A stretch of 64,000 bases of DNA from an uncultured Paracoccaceae bacterium. Its GTDB lineage: Bacteria > Pseudomonadota > Alphaproteobacteria > Rhodobacterales > Rhodobacteraceae. Shown in pieces: positions 1 to 8,544 of the stretch. The stretch spans positions 42,165 through 106,164 of the forward strand of contig CALICM010000023.1 in the NCBI GenBank assembly GCA_938049225.1, given 5' to 3'. The notes under the pieces were generated by a model. That model was given only the letters and a program-made list of their open reading frames with translations, was not told where the DNA came from and did not search any database. Each line of letters begins with the position of its first letter. Positions within the stretch are counted from its first letter, which is position 1. Both the position numbers and the translations under genes were made by a program.

Positions 1-359
1 TCCGTCCCGCTCAGCCCTACCATCGGCGTATAGCGGTCGCACCACCGCGCGATCTGTCCCAGCAGTGCCATGTCCGCATGCGGCTCGGCGGGCTGCACGT
101 CCAACGTCGGGATCAGCGCCCTTGCATCGCCCAGTTTCTGGTCCAGAAACAGCCCCAGCGCCTGGGCGCCCGGCTCATGGGCCACGATCCGCTGTGCACT
201 CTTGACCATCCGCACCAGCACCAACGGGCGCGCGTCTGCCGGGCGTCCGTCGCAGATCCATGACGCCCCCCAACGGGTCCGCGCGATCCGGTCGGTGGGC
301 AGATGCGGCAGGGCGATCGACAGATATCTGCGGGTCGATGTGTGGCTCTGTCTGTCCAT
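1..359 (-). CDS. imuB: ImuB, Y-family polymerase-like mutagenesis protein (N-terminal part, cut by window edge)
   Basis: Only the first 119 codons are inside the window. The translation begins MDRQSHTSTRRYLSIALPHL and contains LPTDRIARTRW and, near residue 105, WCDRYTPMVGLSGTD, the typical start of the Y-family DNA polymerase-like ImuB proteins. In the family ImuB lacks polymerase activity and acts as a hub that brings ImuA and the error-prone polymerase DnaE2 to the beta clamp after DNA damage. The reading frame lies downstream of imuA on the same strand and overlaps the imuA 3' end by 185 bases in another frame, so the two are surely co-transcribed. dnaE2 would be expected beyond the left edge. 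Expression probably depends on the LexA box at 1089-1103. Confidence 0.88.
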   Translation of the reverse strand, partial: MDRQSHTSTRRYLSIALPHLPTDRIARTRWGASWICDGRPADARPLVLVRMVKSAQRIVAHEPGAQALGLFLDQKLGDARALIPTLDVQPAEPHADMALLGQIARWCDRYTPMVGLSGT

Positions 360-1062
360 GCTCAAAAACCTTGTGCTTGGGGTTCCAGATCACCGGCCAG
401 GCCCCGGTCCGGCCCGTACGACACCGTTCCAGCGTCAGAACCATTCGCGGCAACCCGATGCCTGCGGGAAAGATCCGGTCGGGGGCCGAGGGGCAAGCCT
501 CGACCCGCCAGCGGGTGTGCGCGGCGGTTGCCTCCTCACCCCCGCTTTGGCGCAGGATTAACACCATCGCCCCGCCGGTCTGGGCGCGCAGCATCAGCCG
601 CCGCGTGGCGACGCGGTCCAGCCGCTTGGGATTGCCCTGGACATGCAAGACAACGGCAGCCAGATCCGGGCAGCGCGCCGCCTCGTCCGTGGCCCAAAGG
701 GCGGTTTGCAGATCGACCGGTGTCACCAGTGTTACCCTGGCCGGGTCCAGCCCGTATTGCGCCAGTCCATCCGGATACAGAAGCCCCGCGTCCATCCCCG
801 CTGCCGGATCCGTGACCCACAGCAGCCGGTCCCGCCCGGTCTGCGCCATCAGCCTGATGACCAGGCCGAAAAGCAGTCCAGCCGCCGCCCCAATATCGCG
901 TGCCGCGGGCGCGCGCACCTCGTGCAGGGCCGCGATGGTCAGCCCCCCCTCTAAAGACGTATCCAGCGCGGCCAGACCCAGCGGCAGACGTGCGGCCGCC
1001 TTGCCTGCCCGATGGGCGTGGGGCGACAGACGGTCCAGAATGCTGGCAGCCCGCGGGTGCAT
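175..1062 (-). CDS. imuA: ImuA, SulA/RecA-like SOS mutagenesis accessory protein
   Basis: The 295-residue product resembles ImuA proteins of alphaproteobacteria: it opens MHPRAASILDRLSPHAHRAG, then has a RecA/SulA-like core with LGLAALDTSLEGGLTIAALHEV (about residues 28-50), RDRLLWVTDP and a C-terminal WPVIWNPKHKVFEHG that is typical of the family end. ImuA partners ImuB and DnaE2 in damage-induced translesion synthesis. The frame stays open about 60 codons past that usual end and runs into imuB, so the last part (rich in Arg, Pro and Gly) may be a non-conserved tail. The gene is preceded by an alphaproteobacterial LexA box, so SOS control is likely. The identification is good; the function of the tail is unknown. 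Confidence 0.85.
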   Translation of the reverse strand: MHPRAASILDRLSPHAHRAGKAAARLPLGLAALDTSLEGGLTIAALHEVRAPAARDIGAAAGLLFGLVIRLMAQTGRDRLLWVTDPAAGMDAGLLYPDGLAQYGLDPARVTLVTPVDLQTALWATDEAARCPDLAAVVLHVQGNPKRLDRVATRRLMLRAQTGGAMVLILRQSGGEEATAAHTRWRVEACPSAPDRIFPAGIGLPRMVLTLERCRTGRTGAWPVIWNPKHKVFEHGQTEPHIDPQISVDRPAASAHRPDRADPLGGVMDLRRTPGRRAPVGAGADGQECTADRGP

Positions 1063-1088
1063 TGACGGCTTTTCCTTCGGAGCAATAT

Positions 1089-1103
1089 GTTCACTTTATG
1101 TTC
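1089..1103. promoter_or_regulatory. LexA (SOS) box upstream of imuA
   Basis: The sequence GTTCACTTTATGTTC is an exact GTTC-N7-GTTC direct repeat, the known LexA operator of alphaproteobacteria. It ends 27 bases upstream of the imuA start codon. A second exact match lies upstream of lexA at 59728-59742. LexA repression of the imuA-imuB operon is the expected reading. Confidence 0.88.
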
Positions 1104-1210
1104 TTATTTAACCTCCACAGTACACCCAGAGTCAAGATCGCCCTCTAGCTCCAGCGGCACAGTCTGATAGGTTGCCAAAAATCGCTTTATTCTAAAGGCA
1201 AAACAGCATC

Positions 1211-2161
1211 ATGTCCCGCATCCTGACTGTCACTCTGAACCCCGCCCTGGATCTTGCGACCCAGACCCCCCATGTGCATCCCGACCGCAAACTGCGTTGC
1301 GCGGCGCCGCGGATGGATCCCGGGGGTGGCGGGGTGAATGTCTCGCGCGCCATTGCCCGGCTGGGCGGCACCAGCCTGCCGCTGGTTGCCCTAGGGGGCG
1401 CTGCCGGGGCCGAATATGCGGCGCTGCTGACCGCCGAGGGGCTGACGCCACAGGCCTTGGGGCCAAGTCTGCCGACCCGGACAAACCTGACCGTGACCGA
1501 AGGCGACAGCGGGCATGAATACCGCTTTGTCCTGCCCGGTCCAACCTGGCAGACACAGGATATCGACCAGGCGCTTTCTACGATTCGGGCCACAGCCCAA
1601 GCTGGCGACCTGCTGGTGCCCAGTGGCAGCCTGCCGCCCGGTGTGCCACAGGATATCTTCCTGACACTCAATGCCACGCTTTCACCGCAAGGGGTGCGGA
1701 TGATCCTGGACACCTCGGGGCCCGCGCTTGGGGCGGCGGCACACCAAACCACCAATGCGCCGCTCGAAGTTTTGCGCATGGATCTGCACGAGGCTGAAAC
1801 ATTGGCGGCCCGCCCGCTGCCAAGCCCCGCCGACCGCGCTGCCGTGGCCCGCGATCTGGTGCTGCGGGATGTCGCGCGGATCGTCGCCATCTCGGGCGGG
1901 GCTCAAGGCACGGTCGTCGCTTCGGACCAGGGGGCGTGGTCCTGTGCTGCCCCCAAAGTGCCTGTCGTCAGCCGCGTCGGCGCGGGCGACAGCTTTGTCG
2001 GCGCCATGACCCTAGCCCTACACCGGGGCGACAGCGCGGCCCAGGCCTGCGCCTGGGGGGTCGCCGCTGCCTCGGCCGCGGTGATGACCCCGGGGACCGC
2101 CCTGTGCGACAAAGCCCAGACCGAGGCGTGCCTGGCCCAAGTGCCTATCACAGCCCTCTAG
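1211..2161 (+). CDS. pfkB: PfkB-family sugar-phosphate kinase, probably 6-phosphofructokinase II
   Basis: The 316-residue protein is a ribokinase/PfkB-fold sugar kinase. The start SRILTVTLNPALDLATQTP, the substrate loop MDPGGGGVNVSRAIARLGG (about residues 35-53) and the C-terminal catalytic/anion-hole motif GAGDSFVGAM (about 257-266, Asp as base) are present. It resembles E. coli PfkB (6-phosphofructokinase II) along its length more than bacterial 1-phosphofructokinases linked to fructose PTS, and no PTS genes are nearby. It would phosphorylate fructose 6-phosphate, or possibly tagatose 6-phosphate, in the cytosol. It stands alone; its stop codon overlaps the stop of the convergent LysE gene in a CTAG palindrome. 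Substrate choice is inference. Confidence 0.8.
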   Translation: MSRILTVTLNPALDLATQTPHVHPDRKLRCAAPRMDPGGGGVNVSRAIARLGGTSLPLVALGGAAGAEYAALLTAEGLTPQALGPSLPTRTNLTVTEGDSGHEYRFVLPGPTWQTQDIDQALSTIRATAQAGDLLVPSGSLPPGVPQDIFLTLNATLSPQGVRMILDTSGPALGAAAHQTTNAPLEVLRMDLHEAETLAARPLPSPADRAAVARDLVLRDVARIVAISGGAQGTVVASDQGAWSCAAPKVPVVSRVGAGDSFVGAMTLALHRGDSAAQACAWGVAAASAAVMTPGTALCDKAQTEACLAQVPITAL

Positions 2162-2757
2162 CCCCCATCCAGACCCCGCCAAACCGACAAGGCCACCACC
2201 GCCAACATCGCCCCAGCCATCCCAAAATTGATCCGCCGCTGCACCTGTGGTGCCAAATCCATCGCTCGCAACGCCACGCCCGCTTGCAACCAGATCAAAT
2301 GGATCGGGACCCAGATCGCATTGAAAATCAAAACCTTCAATGCCACTTCCGCGCCCAAACCCATCCCCGCAAATCCAAAGCCCGAGAATAAAACCATATT
2401 CACCGCATAGGCTTTGGGATTGATAAACTGCAGCAAAAGCCCATCCCACAGTCCGGGCGGTACTTTAGGATGAATAAACCCTACCTTTGCCCCGGCCAGC
2501 GCGATCCGCGCCGCCAGATACAACAGATACAGGGTCGAGGCGACCATCAGCACCGCCCGCAATGGCCCCCAAGCCAGCGCCGCGGCGGCCACCCCGCTAA
2601 CCACCAAAACCGTCACCGCGTTGGTCCCGATCCAAAGCCCGGTGACATAGCGAACGCCCGCGCCGCGCCCATAGCTGGCACCCACGCCCGCCGTCGACAA
2701 TACCCCTGGACCGGGGGTGATGATCAAAAAGAATACCGCTGCGGCAAAGGCGAACAT
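2158..2757 (-). CDS. LysE/RhtB-family amino acid exporter
   Basis: The chosen ATG gives 199 residues, the usual LysE/RhtB length, beginning MFAFAAAVFFLIITPGPGVL; the TPGPG motif in the first membrane helix is the family hallmark. The frame is open further upstream, but that part is hydrophilic and unlike the family. About five to six hydrophobic segments follow, including WDGLLLQFINPKAY near the middle (the conserved helix before NPKA). Such inner-membrane proteins export amino acids or related metabolites by proton exchange; the substrate cannot be told. The gene is divergent from the xylonate dehydratase-like gene with 166 bases between them and convergent with pfkB. Confidence 0.82.
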   Translation of the reverse strand: MFAFAAAVFFLIITPGPGVLSTAGVGASYGRGAGVRYVTGLWIGTNAVTVLVVSGVAAAALAWGPLRAVLMVASTLYLLYLAARIALAGAKVGFIHPKVPPGLWDGLLLQFINPKAYAVNMVLFSGFGFAGMGLGAEVALKVLIFNAIWVPIHLIWLQAGVALRAMDLAPQVQRRINFGMAGAMLAVVALSVWRGLDGG

Positions 2758-2923
2758 CGGCTCACCAGATCCGTGCCGACCGCCGTCGTCAAGCCACCCC
2801 CATCTCCTGTCTGGAAATATCCCCGCCGGAGGCATCGATCCGCAACCGCTGGCGCCCCATTGACCCGACCGCGCCCACAGCCCAAAGTGCCGCCAACTCC
2901 GATACCGCAAGGACACCCAACAG

Positions 2924-4705
2924 ATGAGCGATACGCGCGCCAACCGTAAGTTCCGCAGCCAGGAGTGGTTTGATAACCCCAATAATCCAGGGATGACAGC
3001 GCTCTATCTGGAACGCTATCAGAACCAAGAGTTCACCCGCGACGAGTTGCAATCCGAACGACCCATTGTTGGCATTGCCCAAACGGGCAGCGACCTGGCG
3101 CCTTGCAACAAGATCCACGTCTTTTTGATGGACCGCATCAAATCAGGGATCCGCGATGCGGGCGGCGTGCCTATGGAGTTCCCGGTGCATCCCATTCAAG
3201 AGACCGGCAAACGCCCCACAGCGGCGCTGGACCGCAACCTGGCCTACCTCAGCCTGGTCGAAGTGCTCTACGGTTATCCGCTTGATGGGGTTGTTTTGAC
3301 CACCGGCTGCGACAAGACCACGCCTGCCATGCTGATGGGCGCGGCCACCGTTGATATCCCCGCGATTGCACTGAATGGCGGGCCGATGCTCGACGGCTGG
3401 TGGAAGGGCGAGCGTGCTGGCTCGGGCACCATTGTCTGGGAGAGCCGCCGCCTGCTGGCCGAGGGGCGGATCGACTATGACGAGTTCATGAGCCGGGTTT
3501 GCGCCAGCGCGCCCAGTCTGGGGCATTGCAACACGATGGGCACGGCCTCGACCATGAACGCGATGGCCGAGGCCTTGGGGATGAGCCTGACCGGCAACGC
3601 CGCGATCCCAGCCCCCTTCCGTGAGCGGATGGAGATGGCCTATTTGACCGGCAAACGCGCCGTCGAAATGGTTTACGAGGACCTAAAACCCTCGGACATT
3701 TTGACCCGCGACGCCTTCCTGAATGCCATCGTCACCAACACTGCCATCGGTGGCTCGACCAACGCACCACCGCATTTGCAGGCGATCGCGCGGCATGCGG
3801 GCGTCGAGCTGGATGTGCGCGACTGGCAAGCGCATGGGTTCGATATCCCCTTGCTGTTGAACATGCAGCCTGCGGGCGCGTACCTGGGCGAAAGCTTTCA
3901 CCGCGCCGGCGGCGTGCCGGCAGTGATGGGTGAGTTACTGGCCAGCGATCTGCTGCGGGGCGACGTAATGACCGCCACCGGCAAGACCCTGGCCGCAAAC
4001 CTGTTGGGCAAACGGTCCGAGGATCATGCGGTGATCAAAACGGTGGATCAGCCGCTGCGAAAGCAGGCGGGATTTTTGGTGCTGGATGGTAATCTGTTTG
4101 ACTCAGCTCTGATGAAAACCTCAGTGATCTCGCAGGATTTTCGGGATCGTTTTCTCTCGACGCCCGGGGCCGAAAATGTCTTCGAGGCCAGGGCGGTCGT
4201 CTTTGAGGGCCCCGAGGATTACCATGCGCGCCTGAATGATCCCGACTTGAAGGTCGACGACGAAACCATTCTATTCATTCGAAATGTTGGCTGCGTTGGC
4301 TATCCAGGTTCGGCCGAGGTGGTCAATATGCAGCCCCCCGACGCGTTGATCAAAGCCGGCATCAAACACCTGCCCACCGTGGGGGATGGGCGGCAATCGG
4401 GCACCTCTGAAAGCCCGTCGATCCTGAACGCCAGCCCTGAATCGGTGGTGGGCGGCGGCCTTGCTTTGCTGCAAACCGGCGACCGGGTGCGCCTGGATCT
4501 GAACACCAGCCGCCTGGACGCGCTGGTCCCCGAAGCCGAATGGGCCGCCCGCCGCGCCGCCTGGACCCCGCCACAGATCAAAAGCCACACGCCCTGGCAA
4601 GAGATCTATCGCACCCACGTCGGCCAATTGGCCGACGGCGGCTGTTTGGAACTGGCGACAAGCTATCAGAAAGTGGCGAAAGTGCTGCCGAGGGACAATC
4701 ACTAA
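2924..4705 (+). CDS. IlvD/Edd-family dehydratase, D-xylonate dehydratase-like
   Basis: The 593-residue product belongs to the IlvD/Edd iron-sulfur dehydratases. Three Cys expected to bind the cluster are seen at about residues 61 (APCNKIH), 129 (TGCDKTTPA) and 202 (LGHCNTMGTASTMN). The start with RSQEWFDNP and MTALYLERY, and the end TPWQEIYRTHVGQL, match the sugar-acid branch typified by Caulobacter XylD rather than branched-chain amino acid IlvD or phosphogluconate Edd. It would remove water from a pentonate such as D-xylonate to give a 2-keto-3-deoxy acid. No sugar dehydrogenase or aldolase gene is adjacent, so arabinonate or another sugar acid remains possible. Confidence 0.82.
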   Translation: MSDTRANRKFRSQEWFDNPNNPGMTALYLERYQNQEFTRDELQSERPIVGIAQTGSDLAPCNKIHVFLMDRIKSGIRDAGGVPMEFPVHPIQETGKRPTAALDRNLAYLSLVEVLYGYPLDGVVLTTGCDKTTPAMLMGAATVDIPAIALNGGPMLDGWWKGERAGSGTIVWESRRLLAEGRIDYDEFMSRVCASAPSLGHCNTMGTASTMNAMAEALGMSLTGNAAIPAPFRERMEMAYLTGKRAVEMVYEDLKPSDILTRDAFLNAIVTNTAIGGSTNAPPHLQAIARHAGVELDVRDWQAHGFDIPLLLNMQPAGAYLGESFHRAGGVPAVMGELLASDLLRGDVMTATGKTLAANLLGKRSEDHAVIKTVDQPLRKQAGFLVLDGNLFDSALMKTSVISQDFRDRFLSTPGAENVFEARAVVFEGPEDYHARLNDPDLKVDDETILFIRNVGCVGYPGSAEVVNMQPPDALIKAGIKHLPTVGDGRQSGTSESPSILNASPESVVGGGLALLQTGDRVRLDLNTSRLDALVPEAEWAARRAAWTPPQIKSHTPWQEIYRTHVGQLADGGCLELATSYQKVAKVLPRDNH

Positions 4706-4759
4706 ACGTGGCATACCTTCGCTGTATCGCTTAGGGCATGGAACAAATAAGGAGAGCTC

Positions 4760-5386
4760 ATGGCGCTTGCGGTGATTGGGGCCGGATTTGGGCGAACGGG
4801 GACGAACTCGCTCAGGCGGGCTTTGGAGCATCTGGGCTTTGGCCCTTGCCACCATATGTACGAGGTCCGGGACAATGCCGAGCAACTGCCGCTTTGGGAA
4901 GCCGCCCTTGAGGGCGCGGCCGATTGGGACACGATCTTCGCCGGTTATCGGTCCCAGGTCGATTGGCCCGGGGCGGCGTATTGGCGGGTTCTGACACAGG
5001 TTTACCCGGACGCCAAAGTGATCCTCAGCACCCGCGATCCGGTCGCATGGCATCGCAGCGTGGCCAAAACCATTCTGCCCCTGCTGGCCACGCGGGGCCA
5101 GCGCGAGACGCCGTATCTAAACCGGCTGTCGACCCATAATCGCCGACTGATCGACCTGGGCCTGTTCGACGGAAAGTTGAGCGATCCAGCACATGCAATT
5201 GCCGTGTTCAAAGCGCATTTGGCCCAGGTTCAGGCCACGGTGCCGCCCGAGCGCCTGCTGACCTTCGACGTGGCCGAGGGATGGGCGCCGCTGTGCGCCT
5301 TTCTGCAAGTCCCGACCCCCGAGGACCCGTTCCCGATGACCAACACCGTCGCGGCCTTCCAGGCCGGAGCGGGTGAAGGCATCTGA
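4760..5386 (+). CDS. P-loop sulfotransferase-family protein
   Basis: The 208-residue protein starts MALAVIGAGFGRTGTNSLRRAL, in which GAGFGRTGTNSL (about residues 7-18) is the PAPS-binding P-loop-like motif of the sulfotransferase fold. VILSTRDPVAWHRSVAKTI (about 89-107) matches the second conserved block, with an Arg-Asp that usually binds the PAPS 3'-phosphate. A good ribosome site (AAGGAGAG) precedes the ATG. The family moves a sulfuryl group from PAPS to an alcohol or amine, but the substrate is unknown. Its stop overlaps the next start (TGATG), so it is co-translated with the alpha-glucosidase, perhaps hinting at a sugar-containing acceptor; this is inference. Confidence 0.75.
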   Translation: MALAVIGAGFGRTGTNSLRRALEHLGFGPCHHMYEVRDNAEQLPLWEAALEGAADWDTIFAGYRSQVDWPGAAYWRVLTQVYPDAKVILSTRDPVAWHRSVAKTILPLLATRGQRETPYLNRLSTHNRRLIDLGLFDGKLSDPAHAIAVFKAHLAQVQATVPPERLLTFDVAEGWAPLCAFLQVPTPEDPFPMTNTVAAFQAGAGEGI

Positions 5387-7041
5387 TGGCGACCCTGACA
5401 CCACAACCGCATTCCGCCGATGACGCATGGTGGCGCGGCGCGGTTATTTACCAGATCTATCCGCGCAGTTTTCAGGATGCGAACGGGGACGGCATCGGGG
5501 ATCTGAAAGGGATCACCCAGCGGCTGGAATATGTCGCGGACCTGGGTGTCGATGCAATCTGGCTGTCGCCCTTTTTCGCCTCGCCCATGAAGGACATGGG
5601 CTATGACGTCAGCGATTACTGTGCCGTCGATCCAGTGTTTGGCGATCTGGCGGATTTCGATGCGCTGGTTGCCAAGGCGCATGCGCTGGGGGTGCGGGTG
5701 ATCATCGATCAGGTTCTATCGCATTCTTCGGACCAGCATCCCTGGTTCCGTGAAAGCCGCCAATCCAAGGACAATCCAAAGGCGGATTGGTATGTTTGGG
5801 CTGACGCGCGCCCGGATGGCACCCCGCCCACGAATTGGCAATCGGTGTTCGGGGGTTCGGCTTGGACCTGGAACGCCAAGCGGCGGCAGTATTACCTGCA
5901 CAATTTCCTCAGCAGCCAGCCGGATCTGAATTTTCATACCCCTGCGGTGCAGGATGCCCTGCTGGACTCTGTACGATTTTGGCTGGACAGGAGGGTGGAT
6001 GGGTTCCGTCTGGACACGGTGAACTACTATTTCCACGACCGGCAGTTGCGCGACAATCCCCCGGCTGTGCAGGCGGCGGATGATCCGCCCGAGATCAACC
6101 CCTATGGTTTTCAAGATCACCAATTCGACAAGACACGCCCCGAAAACATCAGCTTTCTCAAGCAGTTCCGGGTGCTTTTGAATGAATACCCGGACAGAAT
6201 GTCCGTCGGTGAGGTGGGCGAGGGCGACGGCGATCGCTCCCTCCAGATCATGGCCGAATACACCGCCGACGGGGACCGGCTGCATATGTGTTACTCGTTC
6301 GATATGCTTGGCGAACCCTTTACGCAGACTCATTTTCGGAATTGCATCAAGAACTTTGACGCAGCCTCGCAGACCTATGGCGGCGCGAAAAGCTGGCCTT
6401 GCTGGGCGTTCTCCAATCACGACGTACAGCGGCATGTCAGCCGTTGGGTTGGGCCTGGGGATGATCCGGTGCAATTGGCCAAGCTGGCGGCGGCGCTGTT
6501 GCTATCGCTTAAGGGATCGGTCTGTCTTTATCAGGGCGAGGAATTCGGCTTGCCCGAGGCCGAACTGGAATTCGAGGATCTGACCGACCCCTTCGGTATC
6601 GCCTTTTGGCCCGAGTTCAAGGGGCGCGACGGGTGCCGTACGCCCATGGTCTGGGAAAGTACCGCACGCAACGCCGGGTTTTCCAGCGCGCCCAAGCCTT
6701 GGTTGCCGGTCAAAGCACCGCATTTGGCGCTGGCCGCGCGCGCGCAGATGGGGCGAGCAGATAGTGTGCTTGAACAGTATCGCCGCTTCCTGGCGTTCCG
6801 CAAAACGCGCCAGTCGTTGATCACCGGTCAGATCGCCTTTCTGGACTGGGCGGATGGCCTGGCCTTTGTGCGGCGCGAGGTGGCGGAGGCAACGCTGTGC
6901 GTCTTTAACCTGTCGCACGCTTCGGTGACATTCGAGGCGCCTGAGGAACACAAAGCGCTTATCGGCCATGGGTTTACAGCCACCGAGGATGGCAAAACGA
7001 TAGCGTTGGACGGCCATCAGGCCTATTTCGCGGCGCTTTGA
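5386..7041 (+). CDS. Alpha-glucosidase, glycoside hydrolase family 13
   Basis: The 551-residue protein has the GH13 TIM-barrel landmarks: VIYQIYPRSFQDANGDGIGD (about 20-39), the nucleophile Asp210 in VDGFRLDTVN, the acid/base Glu276 in MSVGEVGEGD, and the transition-state Asp346 in FSNHDVQRH. This pattern is that of exo-acting alpha-glucosidase/oligo-1,6-glucosidase enzymes of the AglA type in rhizobia and roseobacters, which split terminal alpha-glucosides such as sucrose, maltose or trehalose in the cytosol. No alpha-glucoside ABC transporter is next to it, unlike the usual agl operon. The start overlaps the sulfotransferase stop by one base. Confidence 0.88.
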   Translation: MATLTPQPHSADDAWWRGAVIYQIYPRSFQDANGDGIGDLKGITQRLEYVADLGVDAIWLSPFFASPMKDMGYDVSDYCAVDPVFGDLADFDALVAKAHALGVRVIIDQVLSHSSDQHPWFRESRQSKDNPKADWYVWADARPDGTPPTNWQSVFGGSAWTWNAKRRQYYLHNFLSSQPDLNFHTPAVQDALLDSVRFWLDRRVDGFRLDTVNYYFHDRQLRDNPPAVQAADDPPEINPYGFQDHQFDKTRPENISFLKQFRVLLNEYPDRMSVGEVGEGDGDRSLQIMAEYTADGDRLHMCYSFDMLGEPFTQTHFRNCIKNFDAASQTYGGAKSWPCWAFSNHDVQRHVSRWVGPGDDPVQLAKLAAALLLSLKGSVCLYQGEEFGLPEAELEFEDLTDPFGIAFWPEFKGRDGCRTPMVWESTARNAGFSSAPKPWLPVKAPHLALAARAQMGRADSVLEQYRRFLAFRKTRQSLITGQIAFLDWADGLAFVRREVAEATLCVFNLSHASVTFEAPEEHKALIGHGFTATEDGKTIALDGHQAYFAAL

Positions 7042-7062
7042 CTTGCAGGCAGCTCAGCCCCA

Positions 7063-8499
7063 TCAACCAAGACCGCTGACCGATTTGATGTCCTGAAAGG
7101 CACGGATCCCCCAAAGCCCAGCCTCGCGTCCCCAGCCCGATTGTTTGCGCCCGCCAAAGGGCGCACCGGGCGCGCGGCTTGAGCCGTTGATTTGGACCAT
7201 GCCGACGTTCAACTGGCGTGCAACCCGGGCCGCGCGCGCTGGGTCGCCCGTCTGAATATAGGCCGCCAGGCCATAGTCGGTGGCGTTCGCCTGGGCGATC
7301 GCGTCGGTTTCGTCCTGGAACGGGGAAATCGCCAGTACAGGGCCGAAAACCTCGTCCTGGGCTAGGGCCATCTGTGGGGTGACATCCGCGAATACCGTGG
7401 GGCGCGGCGTGAAACCTGTGGTTCCCGGCGCGTGTCCCAGCCCCCCGGCGATCAGGCGTGCCCCTTTGGCCAGCGCGGCCTGGATGTGCCCCTGCACCCG
7501 GTCAAACTGCGTCTGACTGACCAAAGGGGCCGGTGTGAACCGGTCCGCGATCTGCGCGGCCAGCGTGACCACTTGATCATAGATCGAGGTTTCGACCAGC
7601 ATACGCGACGCTGCGTTGCAGGACTGCCCGCCGTTGCGAAAGGCGTGCGCGATCCCCTGTTCGACCGCCAGGGGCAGGATGCAATCGGCGAACAGCAGGT
7701 TGGGGGATTTGCCGCCCAGCTCAAGATTTGTGCGGGTGAAATGGGTCGCCGCCGATCGCGCGACCTCGCGGCCCACCGCGGTCGATCCGGTGAAGGAAAT
7801 CACGTCGATGTCCGGGTGTGCTGCCAGCTGTGCCCCAACCGTGCCGTCCCCCAACACGACCGCAAACATATCTTTGGGCACGCCCGCCTCGACCATACAG
7901 TCGGCCAGAAGCAGCGCCGTCGCGGGTGCCAGTTCCGAGGGTTTAAGGATCATCGAACACCCCGCGACCAAAGCCGCCCCCACTTTCAACGCCAACTGGT
8001 TCAGAGGCCAATTCCAGGGTGTGATCAGCAGGGCCAAGCCCAACGGCTCGTAGCGGATGCGATGCTGCGGTTGATCAGGGGCCGGGGCGATATCGTCGCT
8101 GCTCCCCTTCGCGGCATCCAAGATAGCGCGCAGATGGGCGACGGCGGTGCCGACGTGTTTGCTTTCAGCAAAGTCAGCGGGCGCGCCGATTTCCGCGCAA
8201 ATTAGGGTGGCGAATTCTGTGCGCCTGGCCTCAATCCCTTGGATCAGGCGTTCCAACATGCCCAAGCGGTCCATACGCACGGCGGCCGTCCAGTCCAGCG
8301 TCTGGGCGGCTTTGGCGGCCGCGATGGCCGCCGTGACGTCAGCGCGGTCTGCGGCGGGAAACCGCGCCCAAGGCTTTGCCGTGCGCGGATCGATGAGCGT
8401 GTGAAACACTCGGTCGCCTTGGGCCCAGGCGCCCGGTTTGGGATGCACAGCCCCACCGGCACACATTAAAAAGGGCAGAGTGGGGGGATCAGAGGACAT
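7063..8499 (-). CDS. NAD(P)-dependent aldehyde dehydrogenase
   Basis: The 478-residue protein has the full active site of the aldehyde dehydrogenase superfamily: Asn163 in TPWNWPLNQ, cofactor Lys186 in LKPSE, general base Glu260 in LELGGKSPN and the catalytic Cys294 in NGGQSCNAASR. It oxidises an aldehyde to the acid with NAD(P)+. It lies 45 bases behind bhcD on the same strand and may be read through from the bhc operon. A glycolaldehyde or similar C2 aldehyde would feed glycolate and glyoxylate into that cycle, but this substrate is only a guess from the neighbourhood. The ribosome site is weak. Confidence 0.86.
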   Translation of the reverse strand: MSSDPPTLPFLMCAGGAVHPKPGAWAQGDRVFHTLIDPRTAKPWARFPAADRADVTAAIAAAKAAQTLDWTAAVRMDRLGMLERLIQGIEARRTEFATLICAEIGAPADFAESKHVGTAVAHLRAILDAAKGSSDDIAPAPDQPQHRIRYEPLGLALLITPWNWPLNQLALKVGAALVAGCSMILKPSELAPATALLLADCMVEAGVPKDMFAVVLGDGTVGAQLAAHPDIDVISFTGSTAVGREVARSAATHFTRTNLELGGKSPNLLFADCILPLAVEQGIAHAFRNGGQSCNAASRMLVETSIYDQVVTLAAQIADRFTPAPLVSQTQFDRVQGHIQAALAKGARLIAGGLGHAPGTTGFTPRPTVFADVTPQMALAQDEVFGPVLAISPFQDETDAIAQANATDYGLAAYIQTGDPARAARVARQLNVGMVQINGSSRAPGAPFGGRKQSGWGREAGLWGIRAFQDIKSVSGLG

Positions 8500-8544
8500 T
8501 TCATTTCCAAAGCAGCGGGTGCCAGCGGTGGTTACATCAGGCGG

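Noticed and set aside
175..1111. Long plus-strand open frames opposite imuA (for example 260-1111)
   Set aside because: Their products are Arg/Ser/Pro-rich and unlike known proteins; imuA and imuB on the other strand explain the coding signal.
1211..2161. Naming the PfkB-family kinase as 1-phosphofructokinase (FruK)
   Set aside because: There are no fructose PTS genes beside it, and the sequence resembles E. coli PfkB along its length.
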